Origin: SZAS-103 sp964640525
Lineage (GTDB): Bacteria; Pseudomonadota; Gammaproteobacteria; Xanthomonadales; Xanthomonadaceae
Direction: 5' to 3'
NCBI GenBank assembly: GCA_964640525.1
Contig: CAZXGS010000048.1
Coordinates: 1-26,599 of the forward strand
Length of the DNA: 26,599 nt
Numbering within the stretch: the first letter of the stretch is position 1; every line of letters begins with the position of its first letter. Shown piece after piece: positions 15,325-22,761 of the stretch. Position numbers and translations under genes: made by a program. A model generated the notes under the pieces. The model was not told the DNA's origin. It searched no databases and was given only the letters and a program-made list of their open reading frames with translations.

Positions 15325-16860
15325 TCACTTGCGGTTCCGTGGCTTGAACAGCCCGGCAAACCAGGTGAATGGTCGTCCCAGTGCGGCCAGGATCCGCCAT
15401 GGCAGGGACGGTCCGGATGCCGCGCGTGCCGAGCGTGCTGATTCCGAGCGCCTGCGCAACTCGGCGACCGGTGAGTTGGGCGACGGTTCCGGTTTGCGGC
15501 CGGCGCGTTCGCGCGCGGCCTGCTCTTCGACCCGGCGGATGGCATCCTCGCGCGCAGCCTGTTCCTCGAAGCGTCGCCGCGCGTCCTCACGGGCCGCGGC
15601 TTCCTCGGCCTGGCGTCGAGCCTCGTCGCGGCGGGCTTGTTCGTCGGCCTGGCGCCGGGCCTCGTCGCGGCGGGCCTGTTCCTCGGCTTGGCGCCGGGCC
15701 TGTTCGCGCTCGGCTTGCTCCTCGGCCTGATGCCGCGCCTGCTCGCGCGCTGCGCGCTCTTCGGTGATCCGGCGCGCGGTCTCGCGCGCGGCCTGCTCCT
15801 CGGCGATGCGGCGGGCTTCCTCGCGCGCGATCCGCTCTTCGGCCTGGCGGCGGGCCTGTTCGCGTGCGGCCTGCTCTTCCGCCAGGCGACGCGCATGCTC
15901 GCGCGCCGCCTGCTCCTCCGCCTGCGCTTCGGCTGCCTGGCGCGCGGCCTCGCGTGCGGCCTGTTCCTCGGCGGCGCGATGGGCGCGATCGATCGCGTCC
16001 TGGCCGCTGGCCAGCGCATCCAGGGCGCTGGCCCAGGATTCGGCCTGGTTGCCGACGACTGCGGTGCTCAGGCGAATCGCCAGGCGATGGCCGGCAACAT
16101 CCACTGCGGTCGCGGCAGCCTCGGCGCGCAGCCAGCGTGCCATGGCTTCCATGCCCTGGACCAGTCCGCCCGGGGCGCTGATGGCAAAGCTGCCCAGCCC
16201 GATCCGTCCGGCGGTGTCTTCCTTGCGGATGCGTCCGCGGATCAACTGCGCAACATGGGTGACGATCGGCTCGATGGCCTCGTTGCCCAGCCGCTCGTAC
16301 AGCATCGGCAGGCCGTCGATCTCCACCCGCATCAGCGCCAGGTCGCTGTTGTGGCGGCGCGCCAGCGCGACATCCTGCTCCAGCCGATCCACGAATCCGT
16401 GTTCGTTCGCCAGGCCGGTGGCGGCATCGAGCGTGGTCTGTTCCTGCAACTGGCGGGAGATGCGCTGGTACTTGGCGTGCGCACGGGCGCGCGGCAGCAG
16501 TTCCGAGCCGAGGTATTTCTTGTTGAGGAAGTCCGTGGCGCCACGTTCTATGGCGACCTGGCGCGCCGCGTCGTCGTCGTCGGCGCCGGTGATCATGATG
16601 ACCGGTATCGCGTTCAGGCCCGGGTCGTCGGAGGTGCGGACGTTCTTCAACAGGCCATAGCCGTCCAGGCCCGGCATGTTGATGTCGGTGAACAGCACCT
16701 GGATGTCGTGGTGCTTGCCCAGCTTGTCCCACGCATCGTCACCGTCCACCGCGGTGAGGACATCGAACTCGGCGCTGAGGATCTTGGACGCCGTCTTGAG
16801 CATCACCTTGGAATCATCGACGAACAGGATCCGCGTCGATGTGCTGGCCTCGCCACTCAT
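15325..16860 (-). CDS. Response regulator: REC, degenerate GGDEF, 13-residue-repeat helix, amphipathic tail
   Basis: This is a 511-residue protein. The receiver domain (about 9-130) is complete: the acidic pair in ILFVDDSK, phosphoacceptor Asp in LFTDINMPGLDG, Thr in VIMITG, and Lys in FLNKKY. A GGDEF-type fold follows (about 140-285, DAATGLANEHGFVDRLEQD), but its signature reads GLGSF in AGRIGLGSFAIS, so no cyclase activity is expected. Residues 297-456 are a highly charged helix of 12 copies of a 13-residue unit like AEEQAAREQARRQ. The tail (457-511) is Ser/Arg-rich and ends with a short hydrophobic, membrane-touching-looking stretch, SLPWRILAALGRPFTWFAGLF, before a basic end. The ATG at 16860 (not the TTG at 16893) has a run of eight G as ribosome binding site. 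The downstream gene at 14346 is probably co-transcribed. No histidine kinase is nearby. Confidence 0.88.
   Translation of the reverse strand: MSGEASTSTRILFVDDSKVMLKTASKILSAEFDVLTAVDGDDAWDKLGKHHDIQVLFTDINMPGLDGYGLLKNVRTSDDPGLNAIPVIMITGADDDDAARQVAIERGATDFLNKKYLGSELLPRARAHAKYQRISRQLQEQTTLDAATGLANEHGFVDRLEQDVALARRHNSDLALMRVEIDGLPMLYERLGNEAIEPIVTHVAQLIRGRIRKEDTAGRIGLGSFAISAPGGLVQGMEAMARWLRAEAAATAVDVAGHRLAIRLSTAVVGNQAESWASALDALASGQDAIDRAHRAAEEQAAREAARQAAEAQAEEQAAREHARRLAEEQAAREQARRQAEERIAREEARRIAEEQAARETARRITEERAAREQARHQAEEQAEREQARRQAEEQARRDEARRQADEQARRDEARRQAEEAAAREDARRRFEEQAAREDAIRRVEEQAARERAGRKPEPSPNSPVAELRRRSESARSARAASGPSLPWRILAALGRPFTWFAGLFKPRNRK
15493..15972 (-). repeat. 39-base tandem coding repeat (12 units) in the receiver protein gene
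   Basis: Eleven consecutive 39-base units fill 15493-15921. After a 12-base AEAQ spacer (15922-15933) a twelfth unit covers 15934-15972. Each encodes a 13-residue variant of AEEQAAREQARRQ, with A-E-E-Q at the start and A-R-R near the end best conserved. Copies differ in sequence, so the array has had time to diverge. Confidence 0.9.
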
Positions 16861-17160
16861 GCATCCCCCCCCGTGGTGCGGTCGCCGATTCAAACGAATC
16901 GATGCCGCGGGTGTCCTTGCCCTGCGCCGGATCCCGGAGGTGATTTTCTACTCCCTCGGCACGACGGTCGCAATCCTTTCATGGGCGGTGTCGGCCCACC
17001 GGCCGTGCCGGGGCGAGCGGTCGCGGGGAACCTGTCGACCGGCTGGCGGTCAATTCGCGCGGCCATTGCCGCTGCGCGGCCCGACCGCGACAATAGGCGG
17101 CTGCCCGCGCTATCCCGCCTGCTGGCCGGGCACCCAGCCAGCGTTCCCACGGAGAACTCC
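16861..17160. promoter_or_regulatory. Divergent intergenic region with a C8/G8 tract at 16865-16872
   Basis: These 300 bases separate the reverse receiver gene from the forward FKBP gene and must carry both promoters. The eight-base C run at 16865-16872 is, on the reverse strand, a G8 tract four bases before the receiver ATG and acts as its Shine-Dalgarno sequence. The FKBP gene has a standard GGAGA at 17151-17155. A TTTTCTACT patch around 16941-16949 is the most AT-rich spot. No clear promoter boxes or palindromes were made out. Confidence 0.5.
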
Positions 17161-17898
17161 ATGTCGTCATCCCTGCGTCGTCCCATTTTCCTTGCCGTGT
17201 CCAGCCTCGCGCTGGTCTGGGCCTCCTCGTCCGCCCTTGCCGCGGCGCCTTCGCAACAGGCGCTCACCACCGACAAGGACAAGACCAGCTACGCGATCGG
17301 CATGCAGATCGGCACCAGCATCGCGCGTTCGCTGGAATCGGTGAAAGGTGAGGTGGACGTCAACGTGGTCCTGCGCGCGGTCGATACTGTGGTGCATGGT
17401 GGCAAGCCGCAGATGAGCATCGCCGATGCCGAGTCGCAGTTGAAGGCGTTCGGTACGCGCATGCAGGCCAGGCAGCAGGCCCAGACCAAGGCGTTGAGCG
17501 AGAAGAACGGCAGCGAGGGTGCGGCGTTCCTGGCCGCCAATGCGAAGAAACCCGGGGTCAAGACCACGGCCTCCGGCCTGCAGTACATGGTCGAGCGCCT
17601 GGGCAAGGGCGCCAGGCCGAAGGATGGGCAGAGCGTCAAGGTCAACTACACCGGCAGCCTGCTCGATGGCCACGTGTTCGATGCCTCGGCCCAGCACGGC
17701 GGTGCGGCGGTGATGAAACTCGGTGAGGTCATCCCGGGCTGGACGGAAGGCCTGAAGTTGATGCCGGTGGGCAGCAAGTACGTGTTCTGGATCCCGGCCA
17801 AGCTTGCCTATGGCGAGCGGGGTACGCCAGGTGGGCCGATCGGGCCCAACGCGACCTTGAAGTTCGAGGTCGAACTGCTCTCGATCGGCGCCAAATAA
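17161..17898 (+). CDS. Periplasmic FKBP-type peptidyl-prolyl isomerase (Mip/FkpA-like)
   Basis: This 245-residue protein catalyses cis-trans isomerisation of prolyl bonds and assists folding in the periplasm. The signal peptide (residues 1-27, LRRPIFLAVSSLALVWASSSALA) should be cut before AAPSQQ. An N-terminal helical dimerisation domain follows (about 35-125, KTSYAIGMQIGTSIARSLE and long Lys/Gln-rich helices), as in Mip and FkpA. The C-terminal FKBP domain (about 140-245) carries VNYTGSLLDGHVFDAS, VIPGWTEGLKLMPVGSKYVFWIP and AYGERG, the usual pocket residues. The ATG at 17161 has GGAGA five bases upstream; the long in-frame extension to its left is antisense to the receiver gene and not real. 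A strong terminator follows at once, so it is probably a single-gene transcript. Mip homologues contribute to virulence in some pathogens, which is not evidence about this organism. Confidence 0.95.
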   Translation: MSSSLRRPIFLAVSSLALVWASSSALAAAPSQQALTTDKDKTSYAIGMQIGTSIARSLESVKGEVDVNVVLRAVDTVVHGGKPQMSIADAESQLKAFGTRMQARQQAQTKALSEKNGSEGAAFLAANAKKPGVKTTASGLQYMVERLGKGARPKDGQSVKVNYTGSLLDGHVFDASAQHGGAAVMKLGEVIPGWTEGLKLMPVGSKYVFWIPAKLAYGERGTPGGPIGPNATLKFEVELLSIGAK

Positions 17899-17911
17899 GG
17901 ACGGACCTGAT

Positions 17912-17948
17912 CCGCGGGCGCAGGTGTCACCTGCGCCCGCGGCGTTTT
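17912..17948 (+). terminator. Rho-independent terminator after the FKBP gene
   Basis: CCGCGGGCGCAGGTG (17912-17926) and CACCTGCGCCCGCGG (17928-17942) are perfect inverted complements around one T. The real hairpin will use a stem of about 12 GC-rich pairs and a loop of seven bases. It is followed by CGTTTT. It lies 14 bases after the stop codon and 35 bases before the next gene's ATG. Confidence 0.93.
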
Positions 17949-17982
17949 CAGTGGCGGCCACGGCCGCCGCAGGGAGGATGCG

Positions 17983-19323
17983 ATGCGTGTGACGCTGTTC
18001 GGAACCGGTTACGTGGGCCTGGTGACAGGCACCTGTCTGGCCGAGGTCGGCCACGACGTGGTCTGCGTGGACATCGACGAGGCCAAGATCGCCGGCCTGC
18101 GTCGTGGAGTGCTGCCGATCTTCGAGCCGGGGCTGGCGCCGCTGGTGGAGTCCAACCAGCGCGCCGGGCGGTTGCAGTTTTCCACCGACGCCGCCGCAGG
18201 CATCGCCCACGGCGAGGTCCTGTTCATCGCGGTGGGCACGCCGCCCGACGAGGACGGCAGCGCCGACCTGCGCCACGTGTTGGCGGTGGCGCGCACCATC
18301 GGTCAGCACCTGGATGGACCGCGCGTGATCGTGGACAAGTCCACCGTGCCGGTCGGGACCGGCGATCGCGTGCGCGAGGCAGTGGTGGCCGAATTGGCGG
18401 CGCGCGGGGCGAAGATCGCTTTCGAAGTGGTGTCCAACCCGGAGTTCCTGAAGGAGGGCGATGCGGTCAAGGACTGCATGCGCCCGGACCGGATCGTCAT
18501 CGGCACCGACTCGGCGCACGCGGTGGAGCAGATGAAGCGCCTGTACGCGCCGTTCAACCGCAACCACGAGCGGTTGGTGGTGATGGACATGCGCTCGGCC
18601 GAACTGACCAAGTACGCGGCCAACGCGATGTTGGCGACCAAGATCTCGTTCATGAACGAGATGGCCAACATCGCCGAACGCGTCGGTGCCGACATCGAGA
18701 TGGTGCGCCAGGGCATCGGCTCGGATCCGCGCATCGGTTACTCGTTCATTTATCCCGGTGCCGGCTACGGGGGTTCGTGTTTCCCCAAGGACGTGCAGGC
18801 GCTGGAGCGCACGGCGCGCCAGTACGGTTATCCCGCGCGCATCCTGGATGCGGTCGAGCAGGTCAACCAGGCGCAGAAGGCAAGGCTGTTCGCGCAGGTG
18901 CAGCGTCACTTCGGAGGCCGCCTGGCCGGAAAGTGCTTCGCAATGTGGGGGCTGGCGTTCAAGCCCAACACCGACGACATGCGCGAGGCCTCCAGCCGCA
19001 CCCTGCTGGAGCTGTTGTGGGGCGCAGGCGCCAATGTGCGTGCGTTCGATCCGGAGGCGATGGACGAGGCGCGCAGGATCTACGGAGCGCGCGATGGCCT
19101 GGCCCTGTGTGCCAGCGCCGATGACGCATTGCAGGGTGCCGATGCCTTGCTCGTGATCACCGAATGGAAAGCGTTCTGGAACCCGCGCTTTGCCGACCTG
19201 GCAGCACGCCTGCGCGACAAGGTGGTGTTCGACGGCCGCAACATCTACGACCCCGGTGAAGTCGAGGCGGCGGGGCTGGCGTATTACGGCATCGGACGCG
19301 GTCGCTCGGTGCTGCGCCCATGA
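17983..19323 (+). CDS. ugd: UDP-glucose 6-dehydrogenase
   Basis: This 446-residue enzyme oxidises UDP-glucose twice with NAD+ to UDP-glucuronate, a precursor for exopolysaccharides and lipopolysaccharide sugars. The N-terminal Rossmann domain starts MRVTLFGTGYVGLVTG with GxGxxG. Other marks are the substrate-binding FEPGL, KSTVPVGTGD, the SNPEFLKEGDAV loop, the central helix MRSAELTKYAANAMLATKISFMNE, and catalytic Cys266 in AGYGGSCFPKD. The C-terminal domain has GLAFKPNTDDMREASS and DGRNIYDP. All key residues are present and the length is normal. GGGAGGATGCG just before the ATG at 17983 is a strong ribosome binding site. Its stop overlaps slyX (ATGA), starting an operon of four forward genes. 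No polysaccharide gene is adjacent. Confidence 0.97.
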   Translation: MRVTLFGTGYVGLVTGTCLAEVGHDVVCVDIDEAKIAGLRRGVLPIFEPGLAPLVESNQRAGRLQFSTDAAAGIAHGEVLFIAVGTPPDEDGSADLRHVLAVARTIGQHLDGPRVIVDKSTVPVGTGDRVREAVVAELAARGAKIAFEVVSNPEFLKEGDAVKDCMRPDRIVIGTDSAHAVEQMKRLYAPFNRNHERLVVMDMRSAELTKYAANAMLATKISFMNEMANIAERVGADIEMVRQGIGSDPRIGYSFIYPGAGYGGSCFPKDVQALERTARQYGYPARILDAVEQVNQAQKARLFAQVQRHFGGRLAGKCFAMWGLAFKPNTDDMREASSRTLLELLWGAGANVRAFDPEAMDEARRIYGARDGLALCASADDALQGADALLVITEWKAFWNPRFADLAARLRDKVVFDGRNIYDPGEVEAAGLAYYGIGRGRSVLRP

Positions 19324-19544
19324 ACACCGGAATCGACCCGATGATGGAACGGCTGGTGGACCTGGAATCGCGGATCGCCTTCATCGAACGCAGCCTGATC
19401 GAGATGAGCGACGCGCTGGCCGATGCACGGATGGAGTCGGTGCGCGATCGCCTGCGCATGGAGGGCCTGCTCTCGGAGCTGGGTGAGCTGCGCAGCCTGA
19501 TTCCCGGCGACTCCCAGGACGAACCGCCACCGCCGCACTACTGA
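19320..19544 (+). CDS. slyX: SlyX family protein
   Basis: This 74-residue protein has a heptad-like coiled coil (residues 9-62, LVDLESRIAFIERSLIEMSDALADAR) and ends DEPPPPHY, the C-terminal PPPHY signature of SlyX. The molecular role of SlyX is not established; in enterobacteria it is encoded near slyD. Its ATG overlaps the ugd stop codon by four bases, so translation is coupled. The next gene begins 57 bases downstream. Confidence 0.9.
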   Translation: MNTGIDPMMERLVDLESRIAFIERSLIEMSDALADARMESVRDRLRMEGLLSELGELRSLIPGDSQDEPPPPHY

Positions 19545-19601
19545 TACGCTTGCCAACGCGGCCTGCACGGGCTGCGCATGCACCCACGGCAGGACACGGG
19601 C

Positions 19602-20216
19602 ATGACCAATTCGATGAAGGATCTGCTGCTGGGGCTGGGGTTCAAGGCCACGCCACGCAGCGAAAAGGCTGCCTCGACGCCACCGCAGCCGCCGCGGAAG
19701 TCGCGCGCTGCCGGCGAGGCTTCGCCGTCGCGCACGGACGCAAGGTCGGCGCCGCGGCATGCGCGATCCTCGCAAGGCCGCCATCGCCATGCCGAGATGG
19801 ACTTGGGCAAGGCCTATGCGTTGCGCGCGCAGCAGGAAAAGGACGAGCGCATCGAAGTCGAACGCGCCAGGCAGGAGGCCGCCCGCATCAAGCGCGAGGC
19901 CAAGGCCAGGGTCGTGGGCATGCTCGCCGGTCGAGCGTTGAACGATGCCGCCGCCGAAGTCGCACGGCATTTCGAATACAACGGCAAGATCCGCCGCGTC
20001 CATGTCACCCCAGAGCAGTTGCGCGCGCTCAATGCCGGTCTGCTTGGCGTTGTCCAGCTCGATGGTCGCTACCTGCTCGTCGAGGCGACGCTGGCCGACC
20101 AGGTGCACGAGCTGTTGCCGAGCCTGGTGGCGCTGCGGGTGGATCCGCACGCGCCAGTCGGCGAGGACCCGTACGCGGATCCGAAGTACGCCATTCCCGA
20201 CGACATCGTCTGGTGA
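19602..20216 (+). CDS. DUF2058 family protein (YaiL-like)
   Basis: This 204-residue soluble protein matches the DUF2058/YaiL family. It starts TNSMKDLLLGLGFK (usual: xNALQDQLLKAGL), continues with a basic, Pro/Ser-rich linker (about 15-65), a charged helix KDERIEVERARQEAARIKREAKAR, and ends with a compact domain holding FEYNGKIRRVHVTPEQLRALNAGLLGVVQLDGRYLLV and DPYADPKYAIPDDIVW. Members have been described as nucleoprotein or polynucleotide-associated proteins, but the function is not firmly known. The linker is longer and more basic than I would expect. The ATG at 19602 has AGGA at 19591-19594; a second in-frame ATG lies at 19614. The stop overlaps the transporter start (TGATG). Confidence 0.88.
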   Translation: MTNSMKDLLLGLGFKATPRSEKAASTPPQPPRKSRAAGEASPSRTDARSAPRHARSSQGRHRHAEMDLGKAYALRAQQEKDERIEVERARQEAARIKREAKARVVGMLAGRALNDAAAEVARHFEYNGKIRRVHVTPEQLRALNAGLLGVVQLDGRYLLVEATLADQVHELLPSLVALRVDPHAPVGEDPYADPKYAIPDDIVW

Positions 20217-21478
20217 TGCGCGCGCGTTGGCGCGATCGATGGCGGGAATTCACCCGAGGCCTCGGCCCGGGCGTCACCACCGGTGCGGCCGATGACGATC
20301 CTTCCGGCATCGCCACCTACTCGGTGGTCGGCGCCCAGTTCGGCACCGGTTTCCTGTGGGCCGCTTGGTTCACCTGGCCGCTGATGGGCTGTGTGCAGAT
20401 GATGTGCGCGCGCGTGGGCATGGTCACCGGCAGTGGCCTTGCCGGCGCATTGCGCCAGAGGTTCCCGCGCTGGCTGGTGGCGGTGATCGCGCTGGCCCTG
20501 CTGGTGGCGAACGTGATCAACATCGCCTCGGACCTGTCCGGCATGGCCGACGCGGCGCAATTGCTGGGCGGCGGGCCCTCGCAGGTGTGGGTGTGGGTAT
20601 TTGGCCTGGGCATTTGCGCGGCGACGCTCAGGTTGCGCTACCACCAGATTGCCAACACGCTCAAGTGGCTGGCGCTGGCGCTGCTGGCCTACGCGATCGT
20701 TGCTGCGCTGGTGACGCCGGACTGGGGCGCGGTGCTCAAGGACGCAGCCCTGCCATCCCTCCCCAGCGGCAACGCAGGGTGGGGCGCTCTGGTGGCGATC
20801 CTCGGCACCACGATCAGCCCGTACCTGTTCTTCTGGCAGGCCGGACAGGAGGTCGAGGAGGAAAAGGCCAAGGGCCGGTTGCTGCTCATCAGCCGTCGCG
20901 GCGCGACCGATTCGGAACTGCACGACCGCCGCATCGACATCGCCGCAGGCACGTTCTTTTCCAACATCGTGATGTTTTTCATCATCCTGGCCACGGCGAT
21001 GACCCTGCACGCGCATGGCATCACCACCATCGACACGACCCGCGATGCGGCACAGGCACTGCGTCCGCTGGCCGGAGATGGCGCCTTTCTGCTCTATACC
21101 GTCGGCCTGGTCGGCACCGGCCTGCTGGCGATCCCGACCCTGGCCGGCTCGGCCGCCTACGCCTTCGCCGAGACCTTCGACTGGGCCTATGGCCTGGACG
21201 AGAAGTGGCACAACGCGGTGTCGTTCTACGCCGTGTTCGTGCTGGCCACCGTCGGCGGCGCGGCGCTGGATCTGCTGAACATCGATCCGATCAAGGCGCT
21301 GTACTGGTCGGCGATCGTCAACGGCGTACTTGCCCCGTTCCTGCTGGTCGCGCTGCTGCTGGTGGCCACCGATCGGAAGATCATGCAGGGCCAGACCAGT
21401 TCGACGATCTCGCGGATCATGGTGGCCATCACCACCGTGGTGATGTTCGGTGCGGCGGTCGGGATGTTCTTGTTCTGA
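20216..21478 (+). CDS. NRAMP-family (SLC11-like) divalent cation transporter, divergent metal site
   Basis: This 420-residue inner-membrane protein has about 11 hydrophobic spans. The first half-helix region reads GPGVTTGAADDDPSGIATYSVVGAQFG, which aligns with the NRAMP TM1 region around DPGN: the metal-binding Asp (28) is kept, but Asn is replaced by Gly (31). The TM6 region reads LGTTISPYLFFWQ (196-208) where NRAMP transporters have ATVMPHNLYLHS; the metal-selecting Met is Ser201 and the His is Tyr203. So the fold is NRAMP, but the soft-metal ligands are missing and the ion (Mg2+, other, or unknown) cannot be given. The ATG at 20216 overlaps the DUF2058 stop, making it the last gene of the ugd operon. 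No Mn-riboswitch or MntR-like site was seen, in keeping with its position inside an operon. Confidence 0.87.
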   Translation: MRARWRDRWREFTRGLGPGVTTGAADDDPSGIATYSVVGAQFGTGFLWAAWFTWPLMGCVQMMCARVGMVTGSGLAGALRQRFPRWLVAVIALALLVANVINIASDLSGMADAAQLLGGGPSQVWVWVFGLGICAATLRLRYHQIANTLKWLALALLAYAIVAALVTPDWGAVLKDAALPSLPSGNAGWGALVAILGTTISPYLFFWQAGQEVEEEKAKGRLLLISRRGATDSELHDRRIDIAAGTFFSNIVMFFIILATAMTLHAHGITTIDTTRDAAQALRPLAGDGAFLLYTVGLVGTGLLAIPTLAGSAAYAFAETFDWAYGLDEKWHNAVSFYAVFVLATVGGAALDLLNIDPIKALYWSAIVNGVLAPFLLVALLLVATDRKIMQGQTSSTISRIMVAITTVVMFGAAVGMFLF

Positions 21479-21780
21479 GGACAGAGGACAAAGAAGCTCG
21501 AAAAGCCGGCTTTTGCTCGTCATCCCCGCGTAGGCGGGGATCCAGTGTCTTGGTATTTCAATAATTTGAAAGGCACTGGATTGACCGGCTTCGCCGTTGT
21601 GAAGCGCTTCCGCTTTCGCGGGAATGACGGAGTTTTTCCAGGTTCCGGACAGAAAGGTAGGCGGGTGTCAGCGGTCAGCAGCGCTCACGCGGCGATCACG
21701 GGAGTGCGGCAGGGCGAACGACACAACGGACGACAGACCACTGCCTACTGATCACCTTCTGTCCTCTGTCCTCTGTCCTC
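21477..21780. repeat. 14-base perfect inverted repeat flanking a convergent intergenic region
   Basis: GAGGACAGAGGACA at 21477-21490 is the exact reverse complement of TGTCCTCTGTCCTC at 21767-21780. The right arm is part of three tandem TGTCCTC heptamers (21760-21780). The left arm covers the last bases of the transporter's TGA stop, and the right arm lies inside the 3' end of the reverse-strand gene. Between them sit the MITE-like element and about 130 bases with no recognised feature. Confidence 0.8.
21518..21629. mobile_element. MITE-like element with 13-base terminal inverted repeats
   Basis: Ends CGTCATCCCCGCG (21518-21530) and CGCGGGAATGACG (21617-21629) are inverted with 12 of 13 matches. 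Inside are a perfect 8-base stem ATCCCCGC/GCGGGGAT with loop GTAG (21522-21541) and a second inverted pair ATCCAGTG (21540-21547) and CACTGGAT (21574-21581). The 112-base element has no coding capacity and an AT-rich centre (TATTTCAATAATTTGAAA). Elements with GTCATTCCCGCG ends are common and dispersed in many proteobacterial genomes. It may also end transcription from both sides. Confidence 0.7.
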
Positions 21781-22443
21781 CGTCTTCTGGAGCCGGTACC
21801 GCGTGCGGGGCTTCGGGTTGGTGACGGGGTCGCGGATCAGGCGGTGGCTCATGTGCGGGACCGGAGAACTTTCGATGTCGTGCGGGGCGACGTTCTTGCC
21901 GTGGATGCCGGGCTGGAAGGCAATGCCGGCGGCGGCGTAGCAGTGCTGGACGAAGGCCGAGCAGTACAGCGCGCCTTCCCTCGCCAGCAGGTTGGCGCGC
22001 GAGCGCAGTCGACGGCTGTGCAGGGAGAGCAGGGTGCCGACCAGCTCCCCAAGCGAATAGGTGGCAAGGCCAGCCAAGGTGTCCAGTGCCGCCTGCTGGA
22101 CCCTGAGGGTCTGCCCGGCATCCAGGCCAAAGTCGAGGATGGCAAGATTGGGGAACTCGTCGTCGTCGAAATAGCGGTCGGCGCGGTTCTCCTGCACGCC
22201 CAAGCGGACCTGCTTTTTGTGCAGGTCGAGATCGGATTCGATCACCCACCAGTGACCATCGATGCGGCGCTCGCTGAACAGGAACGCATGCGACCACAGG
22301 CTACGGTGGCCGTCGGCCGTCAGCGGCCCCTGCGCCTTGCGGATCAGCTTGTTGATGATCTGGTTGCCACCGCACAGGCCGATCCGCCCTGGCGCGGCGT
22401 GCTGTGCGATGAAGGCGGCGTTGGCGGAAACGAGCTGATTCAT
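21745..22443 (-). CDS. Papain-like (permuted NlpC/P60, YiiX/YebB-type) hydrolase
   Basis: This 232-residue protein from the ATG at 22443 shows a permuted papain-like order. Residues 16-35 (APGRIGLCGGNQIINKLIRK) resemble the opening strand. His52 lies in LWSHAFLF, a polar Glu69 in WWVIESD, and the presumed nucleophile Cys161 in LYCSAFVQHCY, followed by the HGKNVAPHDIESS stretch typical of YiiX-like proteins. Such enzymes cleave amide or thioester bonds in peptidoglycan or lipids; the target here is unknown, and no signal peptide is seen with this start. In-frame ATGs at 22503 and 22542 would add up to 33 residues that look non-family. The last 13 residues (KTEDRGQRTEGDQ) come from the heptamer repeat and are probably not ancestral. 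Confidence 0.72.
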   Translation of the reverse strand: MNQLVSANAAFIAQHAAPGRIGLCGGNQIINKLIRKAQGPLTADGHRSLWSHAFLFSERRIDGHWWVIESDLDLHKKQVRLGVQENRADRYFDDDEFPNLAILDFGLDAGQTLRVQQAALDTLAGLATYSLGELVGTLLSLHSRRLRSRANLLAREGALYCSAFVQHCYAAAGIAFQPGIHGKNVAPHDIESSPVPHMSHRLIRDPVTNPKPRTRYRLQKTEDRGQRTEGDQ

Positions 22444-22761
22444 GGCGTCCGGCAAATGGTCGTGCTGGCCTGCTGCGGAAGGTTCTGGATGGCGCCAGAG
22501 CATGCGATCGGCACGGCGAGGCACGCATTGCGATTGTGCCATTGGTGGGCGGCGTACGATGGGATCCTGCGTGCGCGTCGAGTTTCGCGCCCGGTGAACC
22601 CGTGCGCGGTGAGCTGGCGTGCTCTGGGCTTGTCGAAGGAATTCATGAACGGGACGTGGGATGAAAGCGAAGAGCGCCCTTCGACAGGCTCAGGGCGAAC
22701 GCCTGGGGGTTCCGCGCTTGGCAAGCCCTTCGACGGAGCTCAGGACAGGCTTGTCGAATTT

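Noticed and set aside
15637..17160. A very long forward reading frame running into the FKBP gene
   Set aside because: Up to 17160 it is antisense to the receiver gene and follows its 39-base repeats; its protein is Leu/Arg/Gly-rich with no family. Only the part from 17161 is a real gene.
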